Below, piece by piece: positions 1 through 8,220 of a DNA stretch of 64,000 nucleotides; position 1 is the first letter of the stretch; every line of letters begins with the position of its first letter. The stretch is from Paracoccus tegillarcae (GTDB taxonomy: Bacteria; Pseudomonadota; Alphaproteobacteria; Rhodobacterales; Rhodobacteraceae). The stretch covers positions 3,431,001-3,495,000 of the forward strand of contig NZ_CP025408.1 of NCBI RefSeq assembly GCF_002847305.1, in the 5' to 3' direction. The notes beneath the pieces are model-generated. The model ran no database searches and had not been told where the DNA came from. It saw only the letters and a program-made list of their open reading frames with translations. The position numbers and the translations under genes are program-made.

Positions 1-729
1 CTCGACCACGCGGGTCGTGATGCGGCTGTCCTGCCAGCGCCCGCTGCTGAAGGGATGCACGGCGATGTCCATCCGGCCGCGCGACCAGTCATAGCCAAAG
101 GCTGTGGCACAGGCACGGGCCAGCCGGATCTGCGTGTCATGCGGGAAATGGCCTTTCAGCGCCTGCGGCGGGTTCTCCGCGCCCAGGATATTTTCGCGCA
201 AGGCGACCAGGCGCGGGCGCATCGCGTCAAACAACCGGGCCACTTCGGCACCGGTGATACCCGGCTCGTAGTCGTCAAGCAGCGCGTCATAGAGATCGCC
301 ACCATCTGCCAGCGCGGCGGCCTCTTCGCGCTTGAGCATCAGCACATTGTCCAGCGTCGGCAGGAACTCGTCGGGGGCCTCGTTGGCCCGTGCCTCGGCC
401 CAGTCACCCTGCGCCAGCGAGGTCACACGTGCCAGTTCCGCGGCCAGGCGCGCCGGGATACGGCTTGAACGGGTGAAATCGCGTGTGATCAACTCGACCG
501 TGCGGACCTCGGCGGGGGTTTCCGGCTTGGCGGCGTCCAGCCATTCCCCGATGCGCGGATCGGTGCGCCGTTCATGCAGCACCGATTCCATCGCGGCCAT
601 TTCCTCGGACCGTTGTTCCGTCGCGCCGCGTGGCATGACGGTTTCCTGATCCCAGCCAAGACGTTCGGCCACGGATGACAGCGCCTCGGTCTGACGCTGA
701 AAGGCGAGAAGATCGTCGAATGCGCTCAT
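1..729 (-). CDS. Carboxypeptidase Taq (M32 metallopeptidase), N-terminal part
   Basis: Only the first 243 codons lie in the window; the gene runs off the left edge, while M32 enzymes are usually about 490-500 residues. The N-terminus (MSAFDDLLAFQRQTEAL, then LGWDQETVMPRGA) is the typical M32 start, and near the window edge the family block HPFSSGRWQDSRITTR is seen. The catalytic HEXXH lies beyond the edge. The family cleaves C-terminal residues with a metal cofactor in the cytoplasm. The ATG overlaps the TGA of the upstream heme A synthase gene (ATGA), so the two are probably co-transcribed and translationally coupled. Confidence 0.9.
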   Translation of the reverse strand, partial: MSAFDDLLAFQRQTEALSSVAERLGWDQETVMPRGATEQRSEEMAAMESVLHERRTDPRIGEWLDAAKPETPAEVRTVELITRDFTRSSRIPARLAAELARVTSLAQGDWAEARANEAPDEFLPTLDNVLMLKREEAAALADGGDLYDALLDDYEPGITGAEVARLFDAMRPRLVALRENILGAENPPQALKGHFPHDTQIRLARACATAFGYDWSRGRMDIAVHPFSSGRWQDSRITTRVVE

Positions 730-1874
730 CGGATGGTGCCCCGGACAGATGTTTCAAAGGGATAGCGTGCGTTGTAGCGCGCGCGGATAATCAGGGCGAA
801 CAAAGCCACCGCGCCCAGTTGATGGCTCAGCGCCAGCAACAGCGGCGAGGCATGCAGCACATTCATGATGCCCAGCCCGACCTGCACGGCCACCATGACC
901 AGCATCACGGTAAAGGCCCCACGTGTCACCGGATGGGGCGAACGGCGCGCGCGCATCCAGACAACGACCGCGAAGATTGCCAGCAGATAGCCGGTCATGC
1001 GGTGGATAAACTGCACCAGCGCCGGGTTCTCGAAGAAATTCCGCCAGCCAAGCGTGGAATCCCAGATCGCCGTGGGGATCCATTCACCGCCCATCGTGGG
1101 CCAGCCGGTATAGGTGCGGCCCGCGTCGATGCCGGCGACCAGCGCACCGATCAGGATCTGAAGAAAGGCCAGATGCATCAACCCGGTGGACATGGAAAAC
1201 AGCTTGGCCTCGCCCGCGCGGCGTGCCCGCAACAGACCCGCCTCGGATCGACCCAGCAGCAGGGCATACCAGGCAATCAGGCCCAGAATGACGAAAGCGA
1301 TGCCCAGATGCGTGGCAAGGCGGTAGGACGCCACCCGGACCATGCCGTCTTGCAGTCCGGAATGCACCATCCACCAACCGATCGCGCCCTGCAGCCCGCC
1401 AAGCGCACCAACGCCCAGCAAACGCGGTGTCCAACCGGTCGGAATGCGCTTTGTCAGCCAGAAGAACAGGAAACCCACCGCCCAGACCAGCCCGACCGCG
1501 CGCCCAAGGAAACGGTGCGACCATTCCCACCAGTAGATCTGCTTGAACCCGGCCAGATCCATGTCCGGGTTCACTTCGGCGAATTGCGGGATTTGCTGAT
1601 AGGCCTCGAATTCGGCCTGCCAGCTCGCCTGATCCATGGGTGGCAGCGTTCCCGTCACCGGCGCCCATTCGGTGATCGACAGTCCAGATCCGGTCAGCCG
1701 CGTCGCGCCGCCAAGGGCGATCATCGCGGCGACCATCACGAACAGCACGATCAGCCAGGCGCGGATCGCGCGGCGTGCGCCCTTTGGGGCCGCATCGATG
1801 CCGCCGGTCGTCGCAACGGGCCGCGTCGTGGCGGTTGTGTCGGCTACTTCCTCGAAGATGGGGCGCTTGGCCAT
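726..1874 (-). CDS. ctaA: Heme A synthase (COX15/CtaA family)
   Basis: A 382-residue polytopic membrane protein that oxidises the heme O methyl group to a formyl for heme A in aa3-type cytochrome oxidase. Visible family features are the first helix followed by LGGATRLTGSGLSITEW, WEWSHRFLGRAVGL around residue 125, and FIHRMTGYLLA and LSHQLGAVALFAL in the second half, which carry the conserved heme-ligand histidines. I start at the ATG of MAKRPIFEE because GAAGGAG lies 6 bases before it; a TTG 15 bases upstream would put that ribosome site inside the gene. It overlaps the M32 peptidase gene by 4 bases. Confidence 0.95.
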   Translation of the reverse strand: MAKRPIFEEVADTTATTRPVATTGGIDAAPKGARRAIRAWLIVLFVMVAAMIALGGATRLTGSGLSITEWAPVTGTLPPMDQASWQAEFEAYQQIPQFAEVNPDMDLAGFKQIYWWEWSHRFLGRAVGLVWAVGFLFFWLTKRIPTGWTPRLLGVGALGGLQGAIGWWMVHSGLQDGMVRVASYRLATHLGIAFVILGLIAWYALLLGRSEAGLLRARRAGEAKLFSMSTGLMHLAFLQILIGALVAGIDAGRTYTGWPTMGGEWIPTAIWDSTLGWRNFFENPALVQFIHRMTGYLLAIFAVVVWMRARRSPHPVTRGAFTVMLVMVAVQVGLGIMNVLHASPLLLALSHQLGAVALFALIIRARYNARYPFETSVRGTIR

Positions 1875-1914
1875 TCCCGGCTCCTTCAATCGTCGCGCGG
1901 ACCCTATGCCGCGC

Positions 1915-2643
1915 CTAGCGGCGGGTCAATTGGCGCAAAATTCCGTGCAGGACCTGGATATCGCCGCGCGTCAGATCCAGTCGCGACCACATGTTGCGCA
2001 GGTTCAAACGCATGGCCGGCCCCTTGGTTTCAGGAAAGAAAAAACCGGCATCGCCCAGCTTTTCCTCATAGTGATCGCCCAGCTTTTCGATCTCGATTCG
2101 GTCGGCCGCGACCTCGCCTGCGGGACGTCGGCCGATTGGCTGCGGCGCAGTGGGCAGTTGTTCGCGCCCCCATTCATAGCCCATCAGCAAAACCGCCTGC
2201 GCCAGGTTGAGGGACGGGAAATCCGGATTCACCGGCACCGTCACGATGGCATTGGCGCGCGCGACATCCTCGTTTTCCAAGCCCGCACGTTCGGGACCAA
2301 AGATAATGGCAGAGCGGCCGTCATGACCGCGCGCCTTTTCCATCGCCGTGGCGGGGGTAAAGACCGGTTTGGTCAGCTCTCGCCCGCGTGCGGTGGTGGC
2401 AAAGGCGTAATCCACCCCCTCCATCGCGAGCGCCAGCGTCGGATAGACCCGTGCGCTGTCCAGCACCTTGCCCGCCGCGCCCGATGCCATGGCGACGGCG
2501 CGCGGGTTGGGCCAGCCGTCGCGCGGCTCGACCAGACGCATCTCGGTCAGGCCGAAATTCAGCATGGCGCGGGCGGCGGCGCCGATATTCTCGCCCATCT
2601 GAGGGCGCACAAGGATGATGACAGGTTGACGGTTGCTTTCCAT
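1915..2643 (-). CDS. trmJ: tRNA/rRNA methyltransferase, TrmJ-like SPOUT family
   Basis: A 242-residue SPOUT-class RNA 2'-O-methyltransferase. The motifs are PQMGENIGAAARAMLNFGL near the N-terminus (motif 1), FGPERAGLENEDVARA in the middle (motif 2) and PSLNLAQAVLLMGYEW (motif 3), which form the knotted SAM site. The length and the extended C-terminal region fit TrmJ, which modifies position 32 of tRNAs; the exact substrate is inferred. I start at MESNRQPVIIL rather than at upstream in-frame codons, which would run into the divergent thiE-like gene. Confidence 0.88.
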   Translation of the reverse strand: MESNRQPVIILVRPQMGENIGAAARAMLNFGLTEMRLVEPRDGWPNPRAVAMASGAAGKVLDSARVYPTLALAMEGVDYAFATTARGRELTKPVFTPATAMEKARGHDGRSAIIFGPERAGLENEDVARANAIVTVPVNPDFPSLNLAQAVLLMGYEWGREQLPTAPQPIGRRPAGEVAADRIEIEKLGDHYEEKLGDAGFFFPETKGPAMRLNLRNMWSRLDLTRGDIQVLHGILRQLTRR

Positions 2644-2715
2644 CGGTGCCGAATAGCTAGTCTGGCAGCGGCGGGCAAGCTGCGGTATGGCCCGTAAAAA
2701 GAAATGGAGGCCGCG

Positions 2716-3321
2716 ATGGCGCAGGACGCCCCGCAACTATATCTGATTACCCCGGCTGGCGCGCTGGCATCGGCACTGGGTCCGCTGCTGGCTGACGCGA
2801 TGGATCGCGTGCCGCCCGCCTGTTTGCGGATCTGCGGCGCCGGCGACGAGGACGAGTTGGGCCGCATCGCGGATCTGGCCCGCGAGATTGCCCATGCCCG
2901 CGACGTGGCCGTGGTGATCGACGACCATGTCCGGCTGGCACAGCGCCACGGGTTGGACGGCGTACATCTGACCGATGGTGCGCGCGGTGTGCGTGCCGCC
3001 CGCAAGGAACTGGGCACGGATGCGATCGTCGGCGCCTTTTGCGCAACCTCGCGTCACGACGGCATGAACGCGGCAGAGGCCGGGGCCGATTATGTCAGTT
3101 TCGGCCCGGTCGGCGCGACGACGCTTGGGCGCGGCGAATCCGTGCCGTTGGAGTTGTTTCAATGGTGGTCAGAAATGATCGAGGTTCCGATTGTCGCCGA
3201 AGGTGCCATCACCCGCGAGTTGATGACAGAGCTATCGCCTGTCAGCGATTTCATCGCGCTAGGCCCCGAGATCTGGGCAGCCGATGAACCCGCGGCCGCA
3301 CTTGCAGCACTGTGGCAATAA
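2716..3321 (+). CDS. Thiamine phosphate synthase-like protein (ThiE family)
   Basis: A 201-residue TIM-barrel protein. LYLITPAGA at the start, VVIDDHVRLAQRHGLDGVHL in the middle and EAGADYVSFGPVGAT later correspond to ThiE strands that bind the pyrimidine and thiazole phosphates. ThiE normally has IGVS-x-H after the HLxQ block; here the segment reads IVGAFCATSRHD, so the active site is divergent and the reaction is not certain. GGAGG 5 bases before the second ATG (MAQDAPQ) decides the start. No other thiamine genes are nearby. Confidence 0.75.
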   Translation: MAQDAPQLYLITPAGALASALGPLLADAMDRVPPACLRICGAGDEDELGRIADLAREIAHARDVAVVIDDHVRLAQRHGLDGVHLTDGARGVRAARKELGTDAIVGAFCATSRHDGMNAAEAGADYVSFGPVGATTLGRGESVPLELFQWWSEMIEVPIVAEGAITRELMTELSPVSDFIALGPEIWAADEPAAALAALWQ

Positions 3322-3348
3322 TCGCTGCGGCAGGCTGATCCGAGGTCG

Positions 3349-3375
3349 TCGCCGTACTGAGGTTCGCCGTACTGA
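3349..3375. repeat. 12-bp direct repeat upstream of the PepSY operon
   Basis: TCGCCGTACTGA occurs at 3349-3360 and again at 3364-3375, giving a 15-base period. It lies between the thiE-like stop and the inverted repeat at 3396. It could be a two-site regulator target on one face of DNA (about 1.5 turns apart) or a simple duplication. Confidence 0.6.
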
Positions 3376-3395
3376 AATCGCCGGCCATTTTCTGG

Positions 3396-3413
3396 TGTAA
3401 GCCCACGCTTACA
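3396..3413. promoter_or_regulatory. Inverted repeat, candidate operator of the PepSY-b561-LuxR operon
   Basis: TGTAAGC (3396-3402) and GCTTACA (3407-3413) form a perfect 7+7 inverted repeat around a 4-base centre. It sits about 100 bases before the first gene of the operon and lacks a T-tract, so it looks like a dimeric regulator site rather than a terminator. Which regulator binds it is unknown; the operon's own LuxR-type protein is one candidate. Confidence 0.5.
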
Positions 3414-3516
3414 TCCGATGATCTAAGCGCCGCGCTACTCGAATCATCTACGAAATTCGCTTCTTTCTGCATCAGATGGCGGCGCAACGCCGCGTCGTTA
3501 CAGGAAAGAAAATCCG

Positions 3517-3777
3517 ATGCGTAAACTGACCCTTGCTGTCCTTCTTGCTGCCGCCCCGCTGATGGCCTTTGCCGAAGGCGACATGATCGCGGTGGATTCC
3601 GAACTGGGAACCACTGAAGAGGCCGTGCAGGCCAAACTCGTCGAGATGGGCTACGAAGTCCGCAAGATGGATATGGAAGGCGGCATGATCGAAGCCTATG
3701 CCGTCAAGGGCGACCAGATGCTTGAAGTCTATGTCTCGCCCGAAACCGGGATGGTGACCAAGGTCGGCGAGGACTGA
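3517..3777 (+). CDS. Secreted PepSY-domain protein
   Basis: An 86-residue protein with a clear signal peptide (MRKLTLAVLLAAAPLMAFA, cleavage expected before EGDM) and a single PepSY-like unit of about 60 residues, including VQAKLVEMGYEVRKMDMEGG and VYVSPETGMVTKV. PepSY units are small periplasmic folds often linked to redox proteins and peptidase control. AGGAAAG precedes the ATG. The cytochrome b561 gene starts 4 bases after the stop, so it probably acts with that membrane protein. Confidence 0.88.
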   Translation: MRKLTLAVLLAAAPLMAFAEGDMIAVDSELGTTEEAVQAKLVEMGYEVRKMDMEGGMIEAYAVKGDQMLEVYVSPETGMVTKVGED

Positions 3778-3781
3778 GCCG

Positions 3782-4366
3782 ATGGCCGGCACACCTGTAT
3801 CTGCCGGCGACACGGGCGGGGGCGAAAGCACCCGCATCGTGCCGGTCTGGGATCCGCTGGTCCGGTTGATCCACTGGTCGCTGGCACTGTGTATCCTGCT
3901 GAACGGCTACGTCACCGACCCGGAAAGCGACCTGCACGAGGCCATCGGCTATATTGCACTGGCGCTGGTGCTTACCCGGTTGCTTTGGGGGCTGATCGGC
4001 CCCCGCCCGGCCCGCTTGATGTCATTCCCGCCCTCGCCCGCGCGCGCGATGCGGCATCTGCGCGCCTTGCAACAGGGCGACAAGACGGTGCATCTTGGCC
4101 ACAATCCGCTTGGTGCGCTGATGGTCTGGAATATCTGGGCCACGGTTGGCGTGATCGTTACCACCGGGATCATGATGGGGACACGCCGCTATTTCGGCGT
4201 GCAATGGGTCTTAAGCGTGCACGAAATCATGTTCAATTGGCTGATCGTCTCGGTGGCGCTGCATATCGGAGGCGTGATCTTCGACAGCTGGCGATCCCGC
4301 GTGCCGCTGGTGCGCGCCATGATCGACGGACGCAAGCGCATCCCGGCGGATCGTCCCGTCGAATGA
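3782..4366 (+). CDS. Cytochrome b561 family membrane protein
   Basis: A 194-residue di-heme type membrane cytochrome resembling Ni/Fe-hydrogenase b subunits. Four hydrophobic helices are visible; His31 (RLIHWSLAL) and His52 in the first half and His147 and His161 (VHEIMFNWLIVSVALHIGG) in the second are the likely heme ligands. It would pass electrons between the quinone pool and a periplasmic partner. It is the middle gene of a three-gene operon, and its TGA overlaps the ATG of the LuxR-type regulator gene. Confidence 0.9.
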   Translation: MAGTPVSAGDTGGGESTRIVPVWDPLVRLIHWSLALCILLNGYVTDPESDLHEAIGYIALALVLTRLLWGLIGPRPARLMSFPPSPARAMRHLRALQQGDKTVHLGHNPLGALMVWNIWATVGVIVTTGIMMGTRRYFGVQWVLSVHEIMFNWLIVSVALHIGGVIFDSWRSRVPLVRAMIDGRKRIPADRPVE

Positions 4367-4875
4367 GATACAGCACCTCATTGTCCAATCCGGCAGAGCG
4401 GCGGGCGGCAACGCTTGCCGCTTTGATTGTGGTTCTGGCACTCTGCGCCGCCTTCTTTATCGGCGATGTGATCGGTGACCTCCGCCGGGACGGGGTCGGC
4501 TGGCATATCAGCCTTGAGCTGTTCACCACCGCAGCACTCGGCACCGGCGTGGTTCTGCTGATGATCGAGCTGCGCGATATGCTGCGTCGCATGGACAGTC
4601 TGGATCGCGGCATCCGGGCGGCACGTGGAGAGATGGCCAAACTGATCGACAGCTTTTTCCAGGGCTGGGGCCTGACGCCTTCGGAACGCGATGTAGGGCT
4701 GCTGATCCTGAAAGGCTTTGACAACGAGGCCATCGCCGGGCTGCGCGGCGTGGCGGTGGGCACGGTGCGCGCCCAATCCGCGCGCATCTATGCCAAGGCC
4801 GGCGTGGACGGACGCGCGCAGCTGTTCAGCATCTTCATGGAAGAGTTGCTGGCAGAGCCGCCGACCCAGCCATGA
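4363..4875 (+). CDS. Membrane-anchored LuxR-type transcriptional regulator
   Basis: A 170-residue protein with two predicted membrane helices (about residues 17-36 and 51-70), a short charged helical linker (70-95, RDMLRRMDSLDRGIRAARGE), and a C-terminal LuxR/GerE helix-turn-helix (about 104-165: LTPSERDVGLLILKGFDNEA, then VAVGTVRAQSARIYAKAGVDGR). The start chosen is the ATG that overlaps the cytochrome gene's TGA; a longer in-frame reading exists but would lie inside the cytochrome gene. There is no receiver domain, so the membrane part or its cytochrome partner is the likely sensor (inference). Confidence 0.87.
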   Translation: MRYSTSLSNPAERRAATLAALIVVLALCAAFFIGDVIGDLRRDGVGWHISLELFTTAALGTGVVLLMIELRDMLRRMDSLDRGIRAARGEMAKLIDSFFQGWGLTPSERDVGLLILKGFDNEAIAGLRGVAVGTVRAQSARIYAKAGVDGRAQLFSIFMEELLAEPPTQP

Positions 4876-4884
4876 TTGCGCGCC

Positions 4885-5331
4885 CTACGCCCTGTTATAG
4901 CGGATAAAGGCCGTTTTCACCCCGACCCGATCATAAAGCATCCGGCCGCGATAGTTATCTTCCGCTGTCAGCCAGTAGACATCCGGCACCCCCGCCGCAT
5001 CCGCCGCCGAATAGACAGCCCCGATCAAGGCGCGCGCGACGCCTTTGCCCCGGGCCTCGGGTCTGGTGAAAAGGTCCTGCAGATAGCAGGTGCCAGTCGG
5101 TATGCGGATGTTCGGATGAAACACGTAATGTGTCAGCCCCAGCAATCGTCCGCCCTCAGCGGCGACCAGCCCATGAAACTCTGCCGGGTCGTCATTCAGC
5201 AGTCGCTGAAAGACCTCTGCAAAAAAGTCGGCGGGCAGACCGGGCCGTTTATAAAACGTCTGATAGCCGTCATACATTTCTTGCCACTGTTCGCGGTCAT
5301 CGGGCCCGAGCGGGCGAATCGAAACGGACAT
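4885..5331 (-). CDS. GNAT family N-acetyltransferase
   Basis: A 148-residue GNAT enzyme. The acetyl-CoA loop is visible as LFTRPEARGKGVARALIGAV (about residues 89-108), preceded by the beta4 strand TCYLQDLF and followed by VYWLTAEDNYRGRMLYDRVG. The substrate cannot be read from the sequence. AGAGG lies 6 bases before the ATG. It converges on the LuxR-type gene with 9 bases between stops. Confidence 0.88.
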   Translation of the reverse strand: MSVSIRPLGPDDREQWQEMYDGYQTFYKRPGLPADFFAEVFQRLLNDDPAEFHGLVAAEGGRLLGLTHYVFHPNIRIPTGTCYLQDLFTRPEARGKGVARALIGAVYSAADAAGVPDVYWLTAEDNYRGRMLYDRVGVKTAFIRYNRA

Positions 5332-5422
5332 GAGAACCTCTATTCTCGTCAGGGACAGAATTCACGTTTCGCCAGCAGGTGACATGGCGGGACCGCTTCG
5401 CGCTGGTCGGACGGCCCGTCTG

Positions 5423-6265
5423 TCAGCGCCCCTGCCGCCGGGTCATGAAGGCCAGCTTTTCGAACAGGGCGACATCCTGTTCGTTCTTGAGCAGCGCCCC
5501 ATGAAGGCGCGGCAGGATCTGCCCCGGCTGGCGTTGCAGATCCTCGGGCGACAGGTCTTCGGCCAGAATCAGCTTGAGCCAGTCCAGAAATTCGCTGGTC
5601 GAGGGCTTTTTCTTCAACCCCGGCGCGTCGCGCAGATCAAAGAACTGGGTCAGCGCAGCATCCAGCAGGCGCGGTTTCAGGCCCGGATAATGCACATCCA
5701 CAATTCGTCGCAGCGTGTCGGCATCGGGAAAGCTGATATAGTGAAAGAAACAGCGGCGCAGAAAGGCGTCAGGCAGTTCCTTTTCATTGTTCGAGGTGAT
5801 CACGACGACCGGGCGGTGTTGGGCCTGGATCGTTTCGCCGGTCTCGTAAACGTGAAACTCCATCCGATCGAGTTCCTGCAACAGATCGTTGGGAAACTCG
5901 ATATCGGCCTTGTCGATCTCATCTATCAGCAGAACGGTCTTTTCATCCGCTGCAAAGGCCTGCCACAGCTTGCCCTTGCGGATGTAGTTGGCGACGTCAT
6001 TCACGCGCGCATCGCCCAACTGGCTGTCGCGCAGCCTGCTGACGGCGTCATATTCATACAGGCCCTGCTGAGCCTTTGTCGTTGATTTCACGTTCCATTC
6101 GATGATCGGCAGACCCAGCCCCACGGCGATCTGGCGCGCCAATTCGGTCTTGCCGGTGCCCGGCTCGCCCTTGACCAGCAAGGGCCGCTCCAGCGTTACG
6201 GCCGCATTGACGGCAATCGCCAGTTCTTCAGAGGCGACATAATCCGACGTTCCGGTAAATTGCAT
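5423..6265 (-). CDS. MoxR-family AAA+ ATPase
   Basis: A 280-residue AAA+ ATPase. Walker A is GEPGTGKTELA (about residue 37), Walker B is TVLLIDEIDKAD (about 113), sensor 1 is VVITSNNEKELPDAFLRRC. The LDRMEFHVYETGE and YEYDAVSRL segments match the CoxD-type MoxR branch, which remodels metalloenzymes together with a von Willebrand factor A protein. No VWA gene follows here; the next gene is a GNAT enzyme, so the usual partner is elsewhere or absent. Confidence 0.9.
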   Translation of the reverse strand: MQFTGTSDYVASEELAIAVNAAVTLERPLLVKGEPGTGKTELARQIAVGLGLPIIEWNVKSTTKAQQGLYEYDAVSRLRDSQLGDARVNDVANYIRKGKLWQAFAADEKTVLLIDEIDKADIEFPNDLLQELDRMEFHVYETGETIQAQHRPVVVITSNNEKELPDAFLRRCFFHYISFPDADTLRRIVDVHYPGLKPRLLDAALTQFFDLRDAPGLKKKPSTSEFLDWLKLILAEDLSPEDLQRQPGQILPRLHGALLKNEQDVALFEKLAFMTRRQGR

Positions 6266-6440
6266 TACGATCCCTTTGCCCTACTGCCCGTTGGGTCGCG
6301 GCACACTAGGGCGCGGTTTGGGCCACCGCAAGCGGATGCGCGTTGGTGGCGCTAACACGGATCGACAAGCCATGTCGCATCCTTTAAGGGTCCGCGCGAG
6401 GTGCCGGGACCCCCACCAACTCGGCCGAGCCGGAGGAAAA

Positions 6441-6863
6441 ATGAAAGCCCAGACCTTCCTGCCGCAGGATTATCGTCCCGCAGAGGACGAACCTTTCATG
6501 AATGATCGTCAGTTGGAATATTTCCGGCGGAAGCTTGAGACATGGAAAAACGAATTGCTGGAGCAATCGGCTGAAACGCTGGAGGGATTGCAGGATAGCG
6601 GTCGCAGCGTGCCCGATATCGCCGATCGCGCCAGCGAGGAAACCGACCGTGCGCTGGAACTGCGCACCCGCGACCGCCAGCGCAAACTGGTCACCAAGAT
6701 CGACAGCGCCATGCGCCGGATCGAGACCGGCGAATACGGTTATTGCGAAAAGACCGGCGAGCCGATCAGCCTGAAACGCCTTGACGCGCGTCCCATCGCC
6801 ACCATGACGCTGGAAGCACAGGAAAAGCACGAGCGCCGCGAGCGCGTTCACCGCGACGACTGA
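6441..6863 (+). CDS. dksA: DksA-type RNA polymerase-binding regulator with degenerate zinc finger
   Basis: A 140-residue DksA/TraR protein that enters the RNA polymerase secondary channel and works with ppGpp. The coiled-coil tip motif DxxDxA is present (D59, D62, A64). Of the four zinc-finger cysteines only Cys102 (EYGYCEKTGEPISL) remains; the others are replaced by Thr or Ala. Cysteine-poor DksA forms are known in Rhodobacteraceae and still function. GGAGG 4 bases before the ATG at 6441 decides the start over an earlier in-frame codon. Confidence 0.92.
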   Translation: MKAQTFLPQDYRPAEDEPFMNDRQLEYFRRKLETWKNELLEQSAETLEGLQDSGRSVPDIADRASEETDRALELRTRDRQRKLVTKIDSAMRRIETGEYGYCEKTGEPISLKRLDARPIATMTLEAQEKHERRERVHRDD

Positions 6864-6873
6864 CCCGATCTGC

Positions 6874-6898
6874 CGCTGGCAGCCAAGCCCTGCCAGCG
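6874..6898. terminator. Hairpin after dksA
   Basis: CGCTGGCAG and CTGCCAGCG form a 9-bp perfect stem with a 7-base loop, 10 bases after the dksA stop. There is no convincing T-run, so it may be a weak terminator or an RNA-stabilising hairpin. Confidence 0.45.
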
Positions 6899-7007
6899 CC
6901 TTCCTGACCCACCGCGTCCCGGCTGAACCGAGGCCGATCATGAATTTTGCACAATCTGTCCAGATGCCGGCCACGACCGGCTTGGCAAGGCCTGTGCAGA
7001 CAAGCGG

Positions 7008-8135
7008 GTGCCCGTGACGACCGCCACAATCATCGGGGGCGGCGTCGCCGGTCTGACCGCCGCATTGGCGCTGGTTCAGCGCGGCGCATCGGTCAATCTT
7101 TTCGAGCGCGCGGCCGAACTGACCGAAGTCGGCGCGGGCCTGCAACTTTCCCCCAATGCAGGCCGTGTTCTCGAGGCTCTGGGTCTTGGCCCTGCGCTGG
7201 ACGCCGTGTCGATCCGCAGCCGCGGGGTTCGCATGTGGGATGCGCGGGCACGGCCCATCGCGGTGCTGGATTTTGCGTCGCGGCGCCCCGACGCCCGTTT
7301 CCGGATGATCCACCGCGCCCGCCTGATCGAGGTACTTGCCAAGGCAGTGCAAGCGTCAGGCGCCACGATCCGGCTGTCCCATGTGGTCGACGCCCTGCCC
7401 CGCGATCCGCTGGTTATCGGCGCAGACGGATTGCACAGCCGCGTGCGGCAGGCACTCAACGGCACCGAAGTGCCCTATTTTTCAAATCAGACGGCATGGC
7501 GTGCCTTGATCAGCGACCCCGAGCCACCGCTTGATGGCCAGGGCTGGGTAGATCTGTTTCTCGGCCCCAGGAAACATCTGGTCAGCTATCCTCTGGCCGG
7601 GGGATTGCGTAATATCGTCGCCGTGGCCGAACGCTACGACTGGCAGGCAGAGGGCTGGTCGCACAAGGATGATCCGGCCAATCTGCAGGCAGCCTTTGTC
7701 GATTTTGGCGGCCCCGTTGCCAACTGGCTGGCCCGGATCGAAGACACCGGCATCTGGGGATTGTTCCGCCATCCGGTCGCGCCGCGCTGGCATGATGACA
7801 GTCGCGTCCTGATCGGCGACGCCGCGCATCCCACGCTGCCCTTCATGGCTCAGGGCGCGGCGCTGGCCATCGAGGATGCTTGGCTGTTGGCCGCATGCCT
7901 GGATCAGATCAGCGACCAGCCCTCGGCCCTGATGCGTTTTCAGCAAATGCGCGCGCCGCGAGCCACCAGGATCGTCGCACTGGCGGACCAGAATGCCCGA
8001 CATTATCACCTGAAAGGCCCCAAGCGGATTGCGGCGCAGAGCGCGTTGCGGCTGATGGGGCGGCTGTCGCCAGAGCGGCTGGTGTCCCGGTTCGACTGGA
8101 TCTACGACTACGATCCCGTGTCGCAATCCGTGTGA
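7008..8135 (+). CDS. FAD-dependent monooxygenase (salicylate hydroxylase/UbiH-like)
   Basis: A 375-residue class A flavoprotein monooxygenase. FAD motif 1 is TIIGGGVAGLTAALALVQRG (residues 7-26), the DG motif is VIGADGLHSRVRQ (about 135), and the second FAD block is RVLIGDAAHPTLPFMAQGAA (about 266). Such enzymes hydroxylate aromatic substrates with NAD(P)H and O2; the substrate is not evident. Translation starts at a GTG; a second GTG lies two codons later, and neither has a strong ribosome site. The gene stands alone. Confidence 0.85.
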   Translation: MPVTTATIIGGGVAGLTAALALVQRGASVNLFERAAELTEVGAGLQLSPNAGRVLEALGLGPALDAVSIRSRGVRMWDARARPIAVLDFASRRPDARFRMIHRARLIEVLAKAVQASGATIRLSHVVDALPRDPLVIGADGLHSRVRQALNGTEVPYFSNQTAWRALISDPEPPLDGQGWVDLFLGPRKHLVSYPLAGGLRNIVAVAERYDWQAEGWSHKDDPANLQAAFVDFGGPVANWLARIEDTGIWGLFRHPVAPRWHDDSRVLIGDAAHPTLPFMAQGAALAIEDAWLLAACLDQISDQPSALMRFQQMRAPRATRIVALADQNARHYHLKGPKRIAAQSALRLMGRLSPERLVSRFDWIYDYDPVSQSV

Positions 8136-8220
8136 GCCATCAGGCATTTGCAAGAAACATCATTGCCCCTTGCCGCGCCAAGCGACTAACCTGCCGCCAA
8201 TTGATCCAGCGGAGGAACAC

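Noticed and set aside
675..2210. 511-codon plus-strand open frame opposite the heme A synthase gene
   Set aside because: Shadow frame: extreme Arg/Gln/His content, no start signal, and the opposite strand carries CtaA motifs.
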